This document shows positions 56,617-64,000 of a stretch of 64,000 nucleotides of DNA, piece after piece. The notes under the pieces were generated by a model. The model saw only the letters and a program-made list of their open reading frames with translations. It did no database searches and was not told where the DNA came from. Position numbers and translations under genes: made by a program. Within the stretch, counting starts at the first letter, position 1. Each line of letters starts with the position of its first letter. The DNA comes from Pseudomonas yangonensis. GTDB lineage: Bacteria > Pseudomonadota > Gammaproteobacteria > Pseudomonadales > Pseudomonadaceae. Location: assembly GCF_009932725.1 (NCBI RefSeq), contig NZ_BLJU01000001.1, forward strand, positions 1 to 64,000, in the 5' to 3' direction.

Positions 56617-58184
56617 CAGTCGATCACCCGTCCTTTGAGAGCGAAGAGGCCTTGCGGGCGTTTCTGGATGAACAGAATGATCAGCGCGAGGATGAGAATC
56701 TTGCCGAGTACCGCACCTATCTGCGGCTCTAGGAACTTGTTCACCACGCCCAGACCGAAGGCCGCCAGCACGCTACCGGCCAGCTGGCCGACACCGCCGA
56801 GCACCACTACCAGGAAGGAGTCGATGATGTAGCTCTGGCCCAGGTCCGGGCCGACGTTGCCGATCTGGCTGAGGGCCACGCCGCCGAGGCCGGCGATGCC
56901 CGAGCCGAGGCCGAAGGCCATCATGTCCACGCGCCCGGTGGGTACGCCACAGCAGGCGGCCATGTTGCGGTTCTGCGTCACCGCACGCACGTTCAGGCCG
57001 AGGCGCGTCTTGTTCAGCAGCAGCCAGGTCAGGGCCACCACGAACAGGGCGAAGCCGATGATGACGATGCGGTTGTACGGCAGCACCAGGTTGGGCAGCA
57101 CCTGCACGCCGCCGGACAGCCAGGCCGGGTTGGCCACTTCGACGTTCTGCGCGCCGAAGGTGACGCGCACCAGTTGAATGAGGATCAGGCTGATGCCCCA
57201 GGTGGCCAGCAGGGTTTCCAGTGGGCGGCCGTAAAGATGGCGGATCACCGTGCGCTCCAGCGCCATGCCGATGCAGGCGGTGACCAGAAAGGCCACGGGC
57301 AACGCGGCCAGCGGGTAGAGCGTGAGGTAATCCGGGGCCAGGCGCTGGAAGCTCAGCTGCACCACATAGGTGGTGTAGGCGCCGAGCATCAGCATCTCGC
57401 CATGGGCCATATTGATCACCCCGAGTAGCCCGAAGGTGATGGCCAGACCCAGGGCGGCCAGCAGCAGGATTGAGCCGAGCGACAGGCCGCTGAAGGCCTG
57501 GCCGAGCAGCTCGCCGATCAGCAGTTTGTTCTTCACCTGAGCCAGGCTTTTCTCGGCGGCGGCGCGTACTTCGGCATCGCTTTCATCGCCATCAAGCAGG
57601 CCTTGCAGGCGCGTGCGGGCCAGCGGGTCTCCGGTCCTGCCCAGGCGCTCCACGGCCGCCAGGCGCACGGCCGGGTCGCTGGCCTCCAGCTGCAGGTTGG
57701 CCAGGGCCAGGGTGAGGGCATCGCGTACGTTCTCATCGGCCTCCATGCTCAGGCGACTTTCCAGCAACGGCAGCAGTGCCGGCGGTGTATTGCGCTGCAG
57801 TTGCTTGGCCGCGCCGAGGCGCACGGCTGCATCCTTGTCGAGCAACTGATGACTGGCGACGGCGAAGCCGATCAGGCCGCGCAGGCGGTTGTTCAGACGC
57901 AGTTTGCGCGGCGTGCCGTTGGCCTCGGCTGCGCCATCGGCGGCCTGCCAGGTGCCGCTCTGTTCGATGAAGGCGCGTTTGTCGGCGTCGCTGCCGACGC
58001 GGCCCTGCTGCAGGGCCTGCAGCAGTGGCACGCGTTCGGCATTAGGCGCGGCGGCCCAGTCCTGCAGCAGCTTGGCCTGCTTGCCGGCGTTGGCGGTGAC
58101 GAAATCGTCGGCCTCGCCAGCCTGCACCGCCAGTGGCAGACACAGCAGCAGGCTCAGGAGAATTCGCGTAAGGGCAGTGGGCAT
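56616..58184 (-). CDS. urtB: Urea ABC transporter permease UrtB with periplasmic N-terminal region
   Basis: 522 aa. LivH-type permease in the C-terminal 300 residues (GLLGVINMAHGEMLMLGAY, GIAGLGGVALSQIGNVGPD). Before it is a signal peptide (1-21) and about 190 residues of alpha-helical repeats (KQLQRNTPPALLPLLESRL, DPAVRLAAVERLGRTGDPL) that resemble HEAT repeats. Such an extension is common in proteobacterial UrtB; its role is unknown. The start at 58184 precedes a clear signal peptide. Confidence 0.94.
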   Translation of the reverse strand: MPTALTRILLSLLLCLPLAVQAGEADDFVTANAGKQAKLLQDWAAAPNAERVPLLQALQQGRVGSDADKRAFIEQSGTWQAADGAAEANGTPRKLRLNNRLRGLIGFAVASHQLLDKDAAVRLGAAKQLQRNTPPALLPLLESRLSMEADENVRDALTLALANLQLEASDPAVRLAAVERLGRTGDPLARTRLQGLLDGDESDAEVRAAAEKSLAQVKNKLLIGELLGQAFSGLSLGSILLLAALGLAITFGLLGVINMAHGEMLMLGAYTTYVVQLSFQRLAPDYLTLYPLAALPVAFLVTACIGMALERTVIRHLYGRPLETLLATWGISLILIQLVRVTFGAQNVEVANPAWLSGGVQVLPNLVLPYNRIVIIGFALFVVALTWLLLNKTRLGLNVRAVTQNRNMAACCGVPTGRVDMMAFGLGSGIAGLGGVALSQIGNVGPDLGQSYIIDSFLVVVLGGVGQLAGSVLAAFGLGVVNKFLEPQIGAVLGKILILALIILFIQKRPQGLFALKGRVID

Positions 58185-58198
58185 ATGGGTGTCCTTGG

Positions 58199-58292
58199 CG
58201 TAGCCCGGATGAAGTCCGGGGCGAGCTTCCCGGATTGCATCCGGGCTACGGCGACCCTCTCCCCCGCCCCTCTCCCGCAAGCGGGAGAGGGG
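58199..58292. repeat. REP-like and GC hairpin in the urtA-urtB gap
   Basis: An imperfect GTAGCCCGGATG-type repeat (58199-58220 and 58229-58250), same family as 32809-32872, is followed by CCCCTCTCCCGC (58267-58278)/GCGGGAGAGGGG (58281-58292). The hairpin lies just downstream of urtA in the direction of transcription and could favour urtA over urtBCDE by partial termination or 3'-end protection. Confidence 0.85.
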
Positions 58293-58356
58293 AGACAAGC
58301 GGCACTGCAAGCCATTGACGAACTGTGGTTGCCGCAAGCGGGAGAGGGCTTTTGCC

Positions 58357-59622
58357 TTAGTTTGACTTCACCGGGGTATCGGCTTTCTTGTCGTTGCCTT
58401 CGATGAAGGGGCTCCACGGCTGGGCGCGGATCGGGCCTTCGGTTTCCCAGACCACTTCGAGCTGACCGTCTTCCTGGATTTCGCCGATCATCACCGGCTT
58501 GTGCAGGTGGTGGTTCTTCTCGTCCATCTTCAGGGTGAAACCGCTCGGCGCGGCGAACTCCTGGCCGGCCATGGCTTCACGCACCTTGTCGACGTCGGTG
58601 GTGCCGGCCTTCTCGACCGCCTGCGCCCACATATGGATGCCCACGTAGGTGGCTTCCATCGGATCGTTGGTCACCACGGTGTCGGCGTTCGGCAGCTTCT
58701 TGGCCTTGGCGTAGGCTTTCCAGTCGGTGACGAACTTCTCGTTGACCGGGTTCTCCACCGACTGGAAGTAGTTCCAGGCCGCCAGGTGGCCGACCAGCGG
58801 CTTGGTGTCGATGCCGCGCAGTTCCTCTTCACCCACGGAGAAGGCCACCACCGGCACTTCGGTGGCTTCCAGGCCCTGGTTGGCTAGTTCCTTGTAGAAC
58901 GGCACGTTGGAGTCGCCGTTGACGGTGGAGACCACGGCGGTCTTGCCGCCGGCGGCGAACTTCTTGATGTTGGCGACGATGGTCTGATAGTCGCTGTGGC
59001 CGAAGGGGGTGTAGACCTCTTCGATGTCCTTGTCGGCGATGCCCTTGCTGTGCAGGAAGGCGCGCAGGATCTTGTTGGTGGTGCGCGGGTAGACGTAGTC
59101 GGTGCCGAGCAGGAAGAAGCGTTTGGCGCCGCCGCCGTCTTCGCTGAGCAGGTATTCCACCGCCGGAATGGCCTGCTGGTTCGGCGCTGCGCCGGTGTAG
59201 AAGACGTTCGGCGACATCTCTTCGCCTTCGTACTGCACCGGATAGAACAGCAGGCCGTTCAGCTCCTCGTAGACCGGCAGCACGGATTTGCGCGATACCG
59301 AGGTCCAGCAGCCGAAGGTCACCGCGACCTTGTCCTGGGTCAGCAGCTGGCGGCCTTTTTCTGCGAACAGCGGCCAGTTGGAGGCCGGGTCGACCACTAC
59401 CGGCTCCAGCTGCTTGCCGAGCACGCCGCCCTTGGCGTTGATCTCTTCGATGGTCATCAACGCCATGTCTTTGAGCGAGGTTTCGGAAATGGCCATGGTG
59501 CCGGACAGCGAGTGCAGGATGCCGACCTTGATGGTCTCGGCGGCCTGGATGGACCAGCTCAGGCCCATGGCGGCGATGGAAGCGGAAAGGGTAAAGGCCT
59601 TGATCAGGCTGCGACGTTGCAT
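58357..59622 (-). CDS. urtA: Urea ABC transporter substrate-binding protein UrtA
   Basis: 421 aa, Leu/Ile/Val-binding-protein fold, signal peptide to about residue 26, then AETIKVGILHSLSGTMAIS. UrtA motifs: WTSVSRKSVLPVYEELNGLLFYPVQYEGEE (partly quoted; LLFYPVQYEGEE is the core) and FFLLGTDYVYPRTTN. First gene of urtABCDE, with sigma-54 promoter 59794-59807. The start at 59622 (MQRRSLIKAFTLSAS) follows a GGAG site. Confidence 0.96.
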   Translation of the reverse strand: MQRRSLIKAFTLSASIAAMGLSWSIQAAETIKVGILHSLSGTMAISETSLKDMALMTIEEINAKGGVLGKQLEPVVVDPASNWPLFAEKGRQLLTQDKVAVTFGCWTSVSRKSVLPVYEELNGLLFYPVQYEGEEMSPNVFYTGAAPNQQAIPAVEYLLSEDGGGAKRFFLLGTDYVYPRTTNKILRAFLHSKGIADKDIEEVYTPFGHSDYQTIVANIKKFAAGGKTAVVSTVNGDSNVPFYKELANQGLEATEVPVVAFSVGEEELRGIDTKPLVGHLAAWNYFQSVENPVNEKFVTDWKAYAKAKKLPNADTVVTNDPMEATYVGIHMWAQAVEKAGTTDVDKVREAMAGQEFAAPSGFTLKMDEKNHHLHKPVMIGEIQEDGQLEVVWETEGPIRAQPWSPFIEGNDKKADTPVKSN

Positions 59623-59793
59623 GGTGCGATCTCCATTCACAAGCGTGAGTAAGTGGACAGCGTTGTTATTGGTCATGCGTGAAGGTCATGGCCCGCTTGT
59701 CCGGGCATCTGCGCTAGGCGCCGGCGAGCGCCGTACAGCCCGGGCAAGGTGATCGATGCACCTGTGCCTTGCTGACCTCTATAGGGCTCTTGA

Positions 59794-59807
59794 GCAATTG
59801 CTGTGCC
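59794..59807 (-). promoter_or_regulatory. Sigma-54 (-24/-12) promoter of urtABCDE
   Basis: The minus strand reads GGCACAGCAATTGC, matching GGCAC-N5-TTGC with exact spacing. Transcription would start near 59782, giving a leader of about 160 nt before urtA. Confidence 0.68.
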
Positions 59808-60030
59808 TCTTCTGCACAACGGCTCAGGATCGCCCCCGAGAACCCACCCGTGCGTGGTGTGGCTTCAACTTGGCGCGCAGCGTCCGAGCGCTGTCCAGCC
59901 GCCCTGGAATGCGGATCTTCTCGTTGACCTCAGCAGCAAAACGGGCCATCTCGCGATTGCTCGTGGCGGTAGCAATTGATGGCGCAGTTCTTCGTCCAAG
60001 CGCGACTGACGTGCACTGATTGCAGGTGCC

Positions 60031-60045
60031 GCACCATGCGGGTGC
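60031..60045. promoter_or_regulatory. NtrC binding site upstream of urtA
   Basis: GCACCATGCGGGTGC is a perfect GCACC-N5-GGTGC palindrome, about 250 bp upstream of the predicted urtA start point. A partial site (GTGCACTGATTGCAGGTGC) overlaps it just downstream at 60011-60029. Confidence 0.65.
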
Positions 60046-60258
60046 GCTTCAGCAGGAATAGTGCAAGCGCATGTTCGACGGTGGAGCGCAGCGCTCGACT
60101 GAGCCTCGGATGTGAGATGAGAGCGTCGCGAAAAGCGCAGCGGCTACCAGAGAAAATCCAGAAAACGCGGCGCCGGGTCTGGGGAATGTGATCAGGCGGC
60201 TGTTGCCGGCAGGACGAGTGGCAGGTGGTTATCTCAAGGGCGCGATGATCGGCAGAGC

Positions 60259-60852
60259 TTAGGGCACGAGGTAGTTCTTCACCCCGGTGAAGATGATCTG
60301 CGCCGCCAGAGCGCAGACGAACAGGCCCATCAGGCGGCTGACGATCTGCAGGCCCTGCTCGCCAAGCAGGCGCTCGAACTGGTTGGAAAGGTACAGCACC
60401 ACACCGACGGTGAGGCTGGCGAGAAAGATCGCCGCCACGGCCACCAGCTTGTCGTCCCAGTGCGGCTGGCTGGCCCCCATCAGCAGCAGGGCACCGATGG
60501 TGCCGGGACCGACGGTCAGCGGAATGGTCAGCGGTACGATGGTCACGTCCTGCTGCACGTTGTCGCTCTGCACCGCCGGCTTGCCCTGGGCCATGCCGAG
60601 GGCGGAGATGAACAGCACCGAGCCCGCGCCGATGCGGAAGGCGTCGATGGTGATGCCGAACAGGGTGAAGATGTGTTTGCCGAACAGGTACAGCAGCACG
60701 CTGGCAATCAGAGTGGCCAGGGCCACCTTCCAGGCCAGGCGCTTGCGCTCCTTCAGGGTGTAACCGCGGCTGAGGCCGATAAAGCAGGAGAGGACGAAGA
60801 AGGGGCTGTAGAGCACCAGCATCTTCAGGTACAGGCTGAACAACTCGGACAT
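60259..60852 (-). CDS. MarC family inner-membrane protein
   Basis: 197 aa, six helices, MarC/YchE motifs NxPxF-like ...YSPFFVLSCFIGLSRGY and LTIPLTVGPGTIGALLL. MarC proteins are annotated as transporters without proven substrate and are not needed for multidrug resistance. The start at 60852 (MSELFSLYLKMLVLYSP) removes an unrelated 16-residue extension. Confidence 0.88.
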   Translation of the reverse strand: MSELFSLYLKMLVLYSPFFVLSCFIGLSRGYTLKERKRLAWKVALATLIASVLLYLFGKHIFTLFGITIDAFRIGAGSVLFISALGMAQGKPAVQSDNVQQDVTIVPLTIPLTVGPGTIGALLLMGASQPHWDDKLVAVAAIFLASLTVGVVLYLSNQFERLLGEQGLQIVSRLMGLFVCALAAQIIFTGVKNYLVP

Positions 60853-60934
60853 GTGAGACTCGTTTGCTGGGGCGAGAGTAGGGCGGGTACAACCTGCCAT
60901 CGATAGCCTGGCGGGTGTCGTCCGCCCGACGACA

Positions 60935-63715
60935 TTACGACACCTCGCGCTGGCGACGCAGTTCGCGTTCTGCGATCCAGTGCTCGATCAGCTCACGCAG
61001 CTGCGACAGCTCCACCGGCTTGGACATATGGCCGTCCATGCCCACGGCCCGCGCGCGTTCCTTGTGTTCGCTCAATATGTGTGCGGTCAGTGCCACCACC
61101 GGCGTACGCGGGCGCTTCTCGCTCTGCTCCCAGGCGCGCAGCTGTTCGGTGGCGGAGAAGCCGTCGAGCACCGGCATTTCGCAGTCCATCAGCACCAGGT
61201 CGTAGGGCTGCGCCTTCATTGCGCTGAGGGCTTCCTCGCCGTTGCTGGCGGTGTCCGGCTTGAGATTGAGCTTGCCGAGCATGCCGCGGATCACCTTGGT
61301 GGAGATGCTGTTGTCTTCGGCGACCAGAATACGGAAGTCGGCCGGCACGTTCAGCGGCGTGCTCACTGGCGTCGGCGCGGCCTGCGCGGGGCTGTCGTTG
61401 GGGCGCTGGGCCAGTTCGTCAGCCAGGGTCGTCTTGAGCGTGTAGCCGGCCACCGGCTTGGCCAGGATGCGCTTGATTCCCGCGTTACGCGCGATTACCT
61501 TGCTCGGCGCGTTGCTGATGCCGGTGAGCATGATGACCAGAATGTCGTGGTTGAGGCTGGGGTCTTCCTTGATCTTGGCCGCCAGCTGCATGCCGGTCAT
61601 GCCGGGCATGTCCTGGTCGAGCAGCACCGCGTCGAAGTATTCGCGCATGTGCGCCTTGGTGCGCAGCAGCGCCAGTGCTTCCTTGCCGGAGGGCACGGCG
61701 CTGACCTGCATGCCCCAGGCGTTGCATTGCTGCATCAGCACTTTGCGGCAGGTGTCGTTGTCGTCCACCACAAGCAGGCGTGCGCCCTGTAGCGGACTGT
61801 CCAGATCGGTTTCCGGTTGTTCCAGGCGGGCGGCGTCCAGCGGCAGGGTCAGCCACAGGGTGGTGCCCTGGTTACCGCTGCCCTGGATGCCGAACTCGCC
61901 GCCCATCAGGCGCACCAGCTGACGTGCGATGATCAGGCCAAGGCGCCCGCCCAGCTGGGTGGCTGCGAGGAAGTCGCGGCTCTGCAGTTCGGCATTGAGC
62001 AGGGCGTCGCGCTCTTCCGGCTGCAGCGGTCGGCCGCTGTCCTGCACCGCAACGCGCAGGCGGTACTGGCCATCGCTGCTGTCGAGTGCCGCGACCAGCA
62101 GGATTTCGCCTTCGTCGGTCTGCTTGAAGGCGTTGTCCAGCAGGCTCAGCAGCGCCTGGCGCAGGCGCGTCGGATCGCCACTGATCACGCGCGGCACCTG
62201 CGGCTGGATGAAGCTGATCAGTTCCACCTTCTGCTGTTCGGCCTTGGCGCGGAAGATGTCCAAGCAGTCCTCGATCAGCGCGCCGAGATCGAACTGCACG
62301 TCGTCCAGCTCGATCTGCCCGGATTCCAGCTTGGAAATGTCGAGGATTTCGTTGATCAGGGTAAGCAGCTCGTTGCCCGAGCTGTGGATGGTCTGTACGT
62401 AGTCACGCTGCTTGGCCGACAGCGGCGTGCCCAGCAGCAGTTCAGTCATGCCCAGCACGCCGTTCATCGGGGTGCGGATTTCGTGGCTGATCTTGGCCAG
62501 GAATTCGGCCTTGGCGCGCAGCTCGGCGCTGCTGGCCGCAAGGGCAGTGCTCGCTTGCAGGGTGTCATGCTGGATCTGCCGCTGGCGTTCGGTCAGCGAC
62601 ACGCTGAGGATCAGGCCGGCCAGCGTGGCGACGCTGAACACACCGAGCACCAGCCAGCCCGGATTGAGCTGATCGAAACCGAGCAGTACCGGCACGAAGA
62701 AGCCGAAGCCCAGGTTGAAAACCACCATGCCCACGGTGATCAGGCGCGCCGGCTGATAGCCCGAGCGCCAGTGCAGGCTGCTCACCAGCAGCAGATTCAG
62801 CGAGCTGAGGACCACCAGCAGGTAGACCAGTGAGCTGTACCAGAACAAACCGGTAACGGTGATGCACAGAGCGTAGGCCAGGATCAGCAGCGCATTGCCC
62901 TGCAGCAGGCGGTTGAGCGGGCTGTGCTGCACCGGCGTGCCATGCATGAAGCTGAGGCCAAAGGCCAGCGCGCTGAACGCGGCGAACAGTGCGGAAAGGT
63001 CGGCAATCAATGACTGGTTGTAGCCCAGGCTGGGCAGCCACTGGGCAAAGATGCCGAGGTTGGCCGACGAGCACACCGCCAGGCCGATATTCACCCCGGC
63101 CAGCCACAGACCACTGGCACTGCGGCTGTATATGAAGCGGATGAGGTTGTACAAGGTCAGCAGCAACAGCGCGCCGAACAGCATGCCGTAGAGGTAGGCA
63201 GGCTTTTCCAGGCTGACCAGCTCGGCCTGATCCATGACCTTGAACCAGGTCATCAGCGGATGGTTGGAGGTCAGGCGGACATAGGCGACGCGGGCCTGGC
63301 CGTCGTTGGGCAGGGGCATCAGGTAGAAACGCGATGGCAGCGGTCGCGAATTCAGCGGCATGGCTTCGCCGGTGTGCAGGTTCTGCTCCAGCTGGCCGTC
63401 TTTCAGCAGGTAGTAGTCGAGATACTGCACCCGTGGCGAGAAGATCCACAGCCAGGCTGGCTGCTGCTGTGGCGCCAGTTCGGCGCGCAGCCACACGGCG
63501 TGGTCACTGGGCGGGAAGGTGAAGGACTGTTTGCTCAGTGGCTTGAATTGCTGGCGCTGGGCACGCACTTCTTCGAGGCCCAGGCGGGCGCTGGCGTCGA
63601 CCAGATAGGACCAGCCGTGGGCGATTGTCGGGGCTGAGTTCGCACTGGCTGTCAGGGCAAGGCCGAGCAACAGCAAACTGGCGAGTAGTCCGATGGCAAT
63701 CCTGAGCCGGCGCAC
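60935..63715 (-). CDS. retS: Hybrid sensor kinase RetS
   Basis: About 926 aa. Signal peptide, periplasmic DISMED2 domain (about 35-165), seven membrane helices (about 180-385), HisKA with [10 protein letters not shown], an HATPase domain, and two receiver domains (LVVDDND...[14 protein letters not shown]...LMDCEMPV). In P. aeruginosa RetS blocks GacS signalling and so controls the switch between acute and biofilm states. The ATP lid motifs are altered (VQDSGRP and LGGRLGL instead of DTGxG and GxGLG). An AAGGA site lies 7 nt before GTG 63715; a TTG at 63721 is possible. Synteny with purD supports the name. Confidence 0.9.
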   Translation of the reverse strand: MRRLRIAIGLLASLLLLGLALTASANSAPTIAHGWSYLVDASARLGLEEVRAQRQQFKPLSKQSFTFPPSDHAVWLRAELAPQQQPAWLWIFSPRVQYLDYYLLKDGQLEQNLHTGEAMPLNSRPLPSRFYLMPLPNDGQARVAYVRLTSNHPLMTWFKVMDQAELVSLEKPAYLYGMLFGALLLLTLYNLIRFIYSRSASGLWLAGVNIGLAVCSSANLGIFAQWLPSLGYNQSLIADLSALFAAFSALAFGLSFMHGTPVQHSPLNRLLQGNALLILAYALCITVTGLFWYSSLVYLLVVLSSLNLLLVSSLHWRSGYQPARLITVGMVVFNLGFGFFVPVLLGFDQLNPGWLVLGVFSVATLAGLILSVSLTERQRQIQHDTLQASTALAASSAELRAKAEFLAKISHEIRTPMNGVLGMTELLLGTPLSAKQRDYVQTIHSSGNELLTLINEILDISKLESGQIELDDVQFDLGALIEDCLDIFRAKAEQQKVELISFIQPQVPRVISGDPTRLRQALLSLLDNAFKQTDEGEILLVAALDSSDGQYRLRVAVQDSGRPLQPEERDALLNAELQSRDFLAATQLGGRLGLIIARQLVRLMGGEFGIQGSGNQGTTLWLTLPLDAARLEQPETDLDSPLQGARLLVVDDNDTCRKVLMQQCNAWGMQVSAVPSGKEALALLRTKAHMREYFDAVLLDQDMPGMTGMQLAAKIKEDPSLNHDILVIMLTGISNAPSKVIARNAGIKRILAKPVAGYTLKTTLADELAQRPNDSPAQAAPTPVSTPLNVPADFRILVAEDNSISTKVIRGMLGKLNLKPDTASNGEEALSAMKAQPYDLVLMDCEMPVLDGFSATEQLRAWEQSEKRPRTPVVALTAHILSEHKERARAVGMDGHMSKPVELSQLRELIEHWIAERELRRQREVS

Positions 63716-63768
63716 GGGCAAATCCTTCTAAATGAGTGGCCGGATTATAGCCAAGCATTTGCTCGGGG

Positions 63769-63813
63769 GAATACGGCGCGGCGAGCCTTTTTACCGCCTA
63801 CCGCGCCGTATTC
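63769..63813. terminator. Perfect 13-bp hairpin between purD and retS
   Basis: GAATACGGCGCGG (63769-63781) and CCGCGCCGTATTC (63801-63813) pair perfectly around a 19-nt loop, in the 108-bp gap between the stop of purD and the start of retS. No T-run follows on the minus strand, so it may be a terminator of reduced strength or a processing site. Confidence 0.6.
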
Positions 63814-63823
63814 TTGAGCGCCT

Positions 63824-64000
63824 TCAGCCTTCGCCCTGCTCGCGGGCGATGGCGCGGTAGCCGATGTCATTGCGATGGAACATGCCGTTCCAGCGAATCT
63901 TTTCGGCCAGGCGGTAGGCCTGCTGCTGGGCGTCGGCCACGTTGGCGCCGATGGCGGTCGCGCACAGCACGCGGCCACCGGCGGTGACGATCCGGCCATC
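63824..64000 (-). CDS. purD: Phosphoribosylamine-glycine ligase, C-terminal part
   Basis: Translation from the window edge gives DGRIVTAGGRVLCATAIGAN, then VADAQQQAYRLAEKIRWNGM, ending FHRNDIGYRAIAREQGEG and TGA. This is the C-terminal domain of PurD (GARS), the second step of purine synthesis. 58 codons plus the stop are inside the window; the rest lies beyond 64000. It is in the reading direction of retS. Confidence 0.95.
   Translation of the reverse strand, partial: DGRIVTAGGRVLCATAIGANVADAQQQAYRLAEKIRWNGMFHRNDIGYRAIAREQGEG

Larger units (their letters stand above)
59623..60258. other. urtA upstream region without a gene
   Basis: 636 bp. It holds the sigma-54 promoter (59794-59807) and NtrC-type site (60031-60045). 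Open frames here (for example 59976-60191 plus) show no recognisable domain and look like chance. Confidence 0.6.

Noticed and set aside
59976..60191. Small ORF in the urtA upstream region
   Set aside because: No ribosome-binding site or known domain, and the region carries NtrC and sigma-54 sites.

Overview
The window is GC-rich chromosomal DNA from a Pseudomonas. From memory of the P. aeruginosa PAO1 map, the gene order follows the PA4855 (purD) to PA4937 (rnr) stretch: purD-retS, urtABCDE, ureDA-GNAT-BC, oxaloacetate decarboxylase, desT/desCB, ureEFGJ, LOG, azu, ygiQ, a DISM-GGDEF protein, alr, dnaB, rplI, a DUF2232 protein, rpsR, rpsF, rlmB, rnr. Some blocks differ from that map as I remember it, which suggests a relative such as the P. 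mendocina/oleovorans lineage; this assignment is inference. I see no prophage, insertion sequence, integrase or CRISPR array.

Layout. 1-16 kb: the start of a tRNA-Leu with its promoter, RNase R and RlmB, the S6/S18/L9 ribosomal operon with an S6:S18-type leader, DnaB, alanine racemase, a membrane diguanylate cyclase, a YgiQ radical SAM protein, a beta-helix lipoprotein coupled to a diheme cytochrome lipoprotein, and azurin. 16-26 kb: a DUF808 membrane protein, LOG, a LysE exporter, the urease accessory genes ureEFGJ, the DesT-controlled desaturase pair, and a small secreted repeat protein. 26-39 kb: an AEC transporter, an alpha/beta hydrolase, then the main accessory block. That block is a complete TRAP transporter (Q-M-P), a gamma-glutamyl-amine-synthetase-like glutamine synthetase, an aldehyde dehydrogenase, an iron alcohol dehydrogenase, and a second complete TRAP transporter (P-Q-M). 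39-49.7 kb: small membrane proteins, an Hsp70-like protein, three orphan periplasmic binding proteins, an orphan type II secretion F protein, oxaloacetate decarboxylase, a DksA-like zinc finger protein and a hemerythrin. 49.7-64 kb: urease structural genes with ureD, the urea ABC transporter urtABCDE, MarC, RetS and the 3' end of purD.

How the parts work together. UrtABCDE imports urea, UreABC hydrolyses it, and UreD/E/F/G with UreJ deliver nickel and activate the enzyme. The three urea transcription units (urtA, ureD, ureE) each have a correctly spaced -24/-12 sigma-54 promoter, and two have an NtrC-type site upstream, so one nitrogen-limitation circuit is predicted. The 28-39 kb block reads as an uptake and oxidation module for a small amino alcohol or similar compound, masked by gamma-glutamylation; its substrate is unknown.

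The strongest unexplained signals are: two 142-bp palindromic intergenic elements (5702-5843 and 17471-17612) whose helices differ by compensatory base-pair changes; the TRAP/glutamine synthetase/ALDH/ADH block; the beta-helix/diheme pair behind an 11-nt-arm operator; and a CTGTAGC heptamer array between dnaB and alr.
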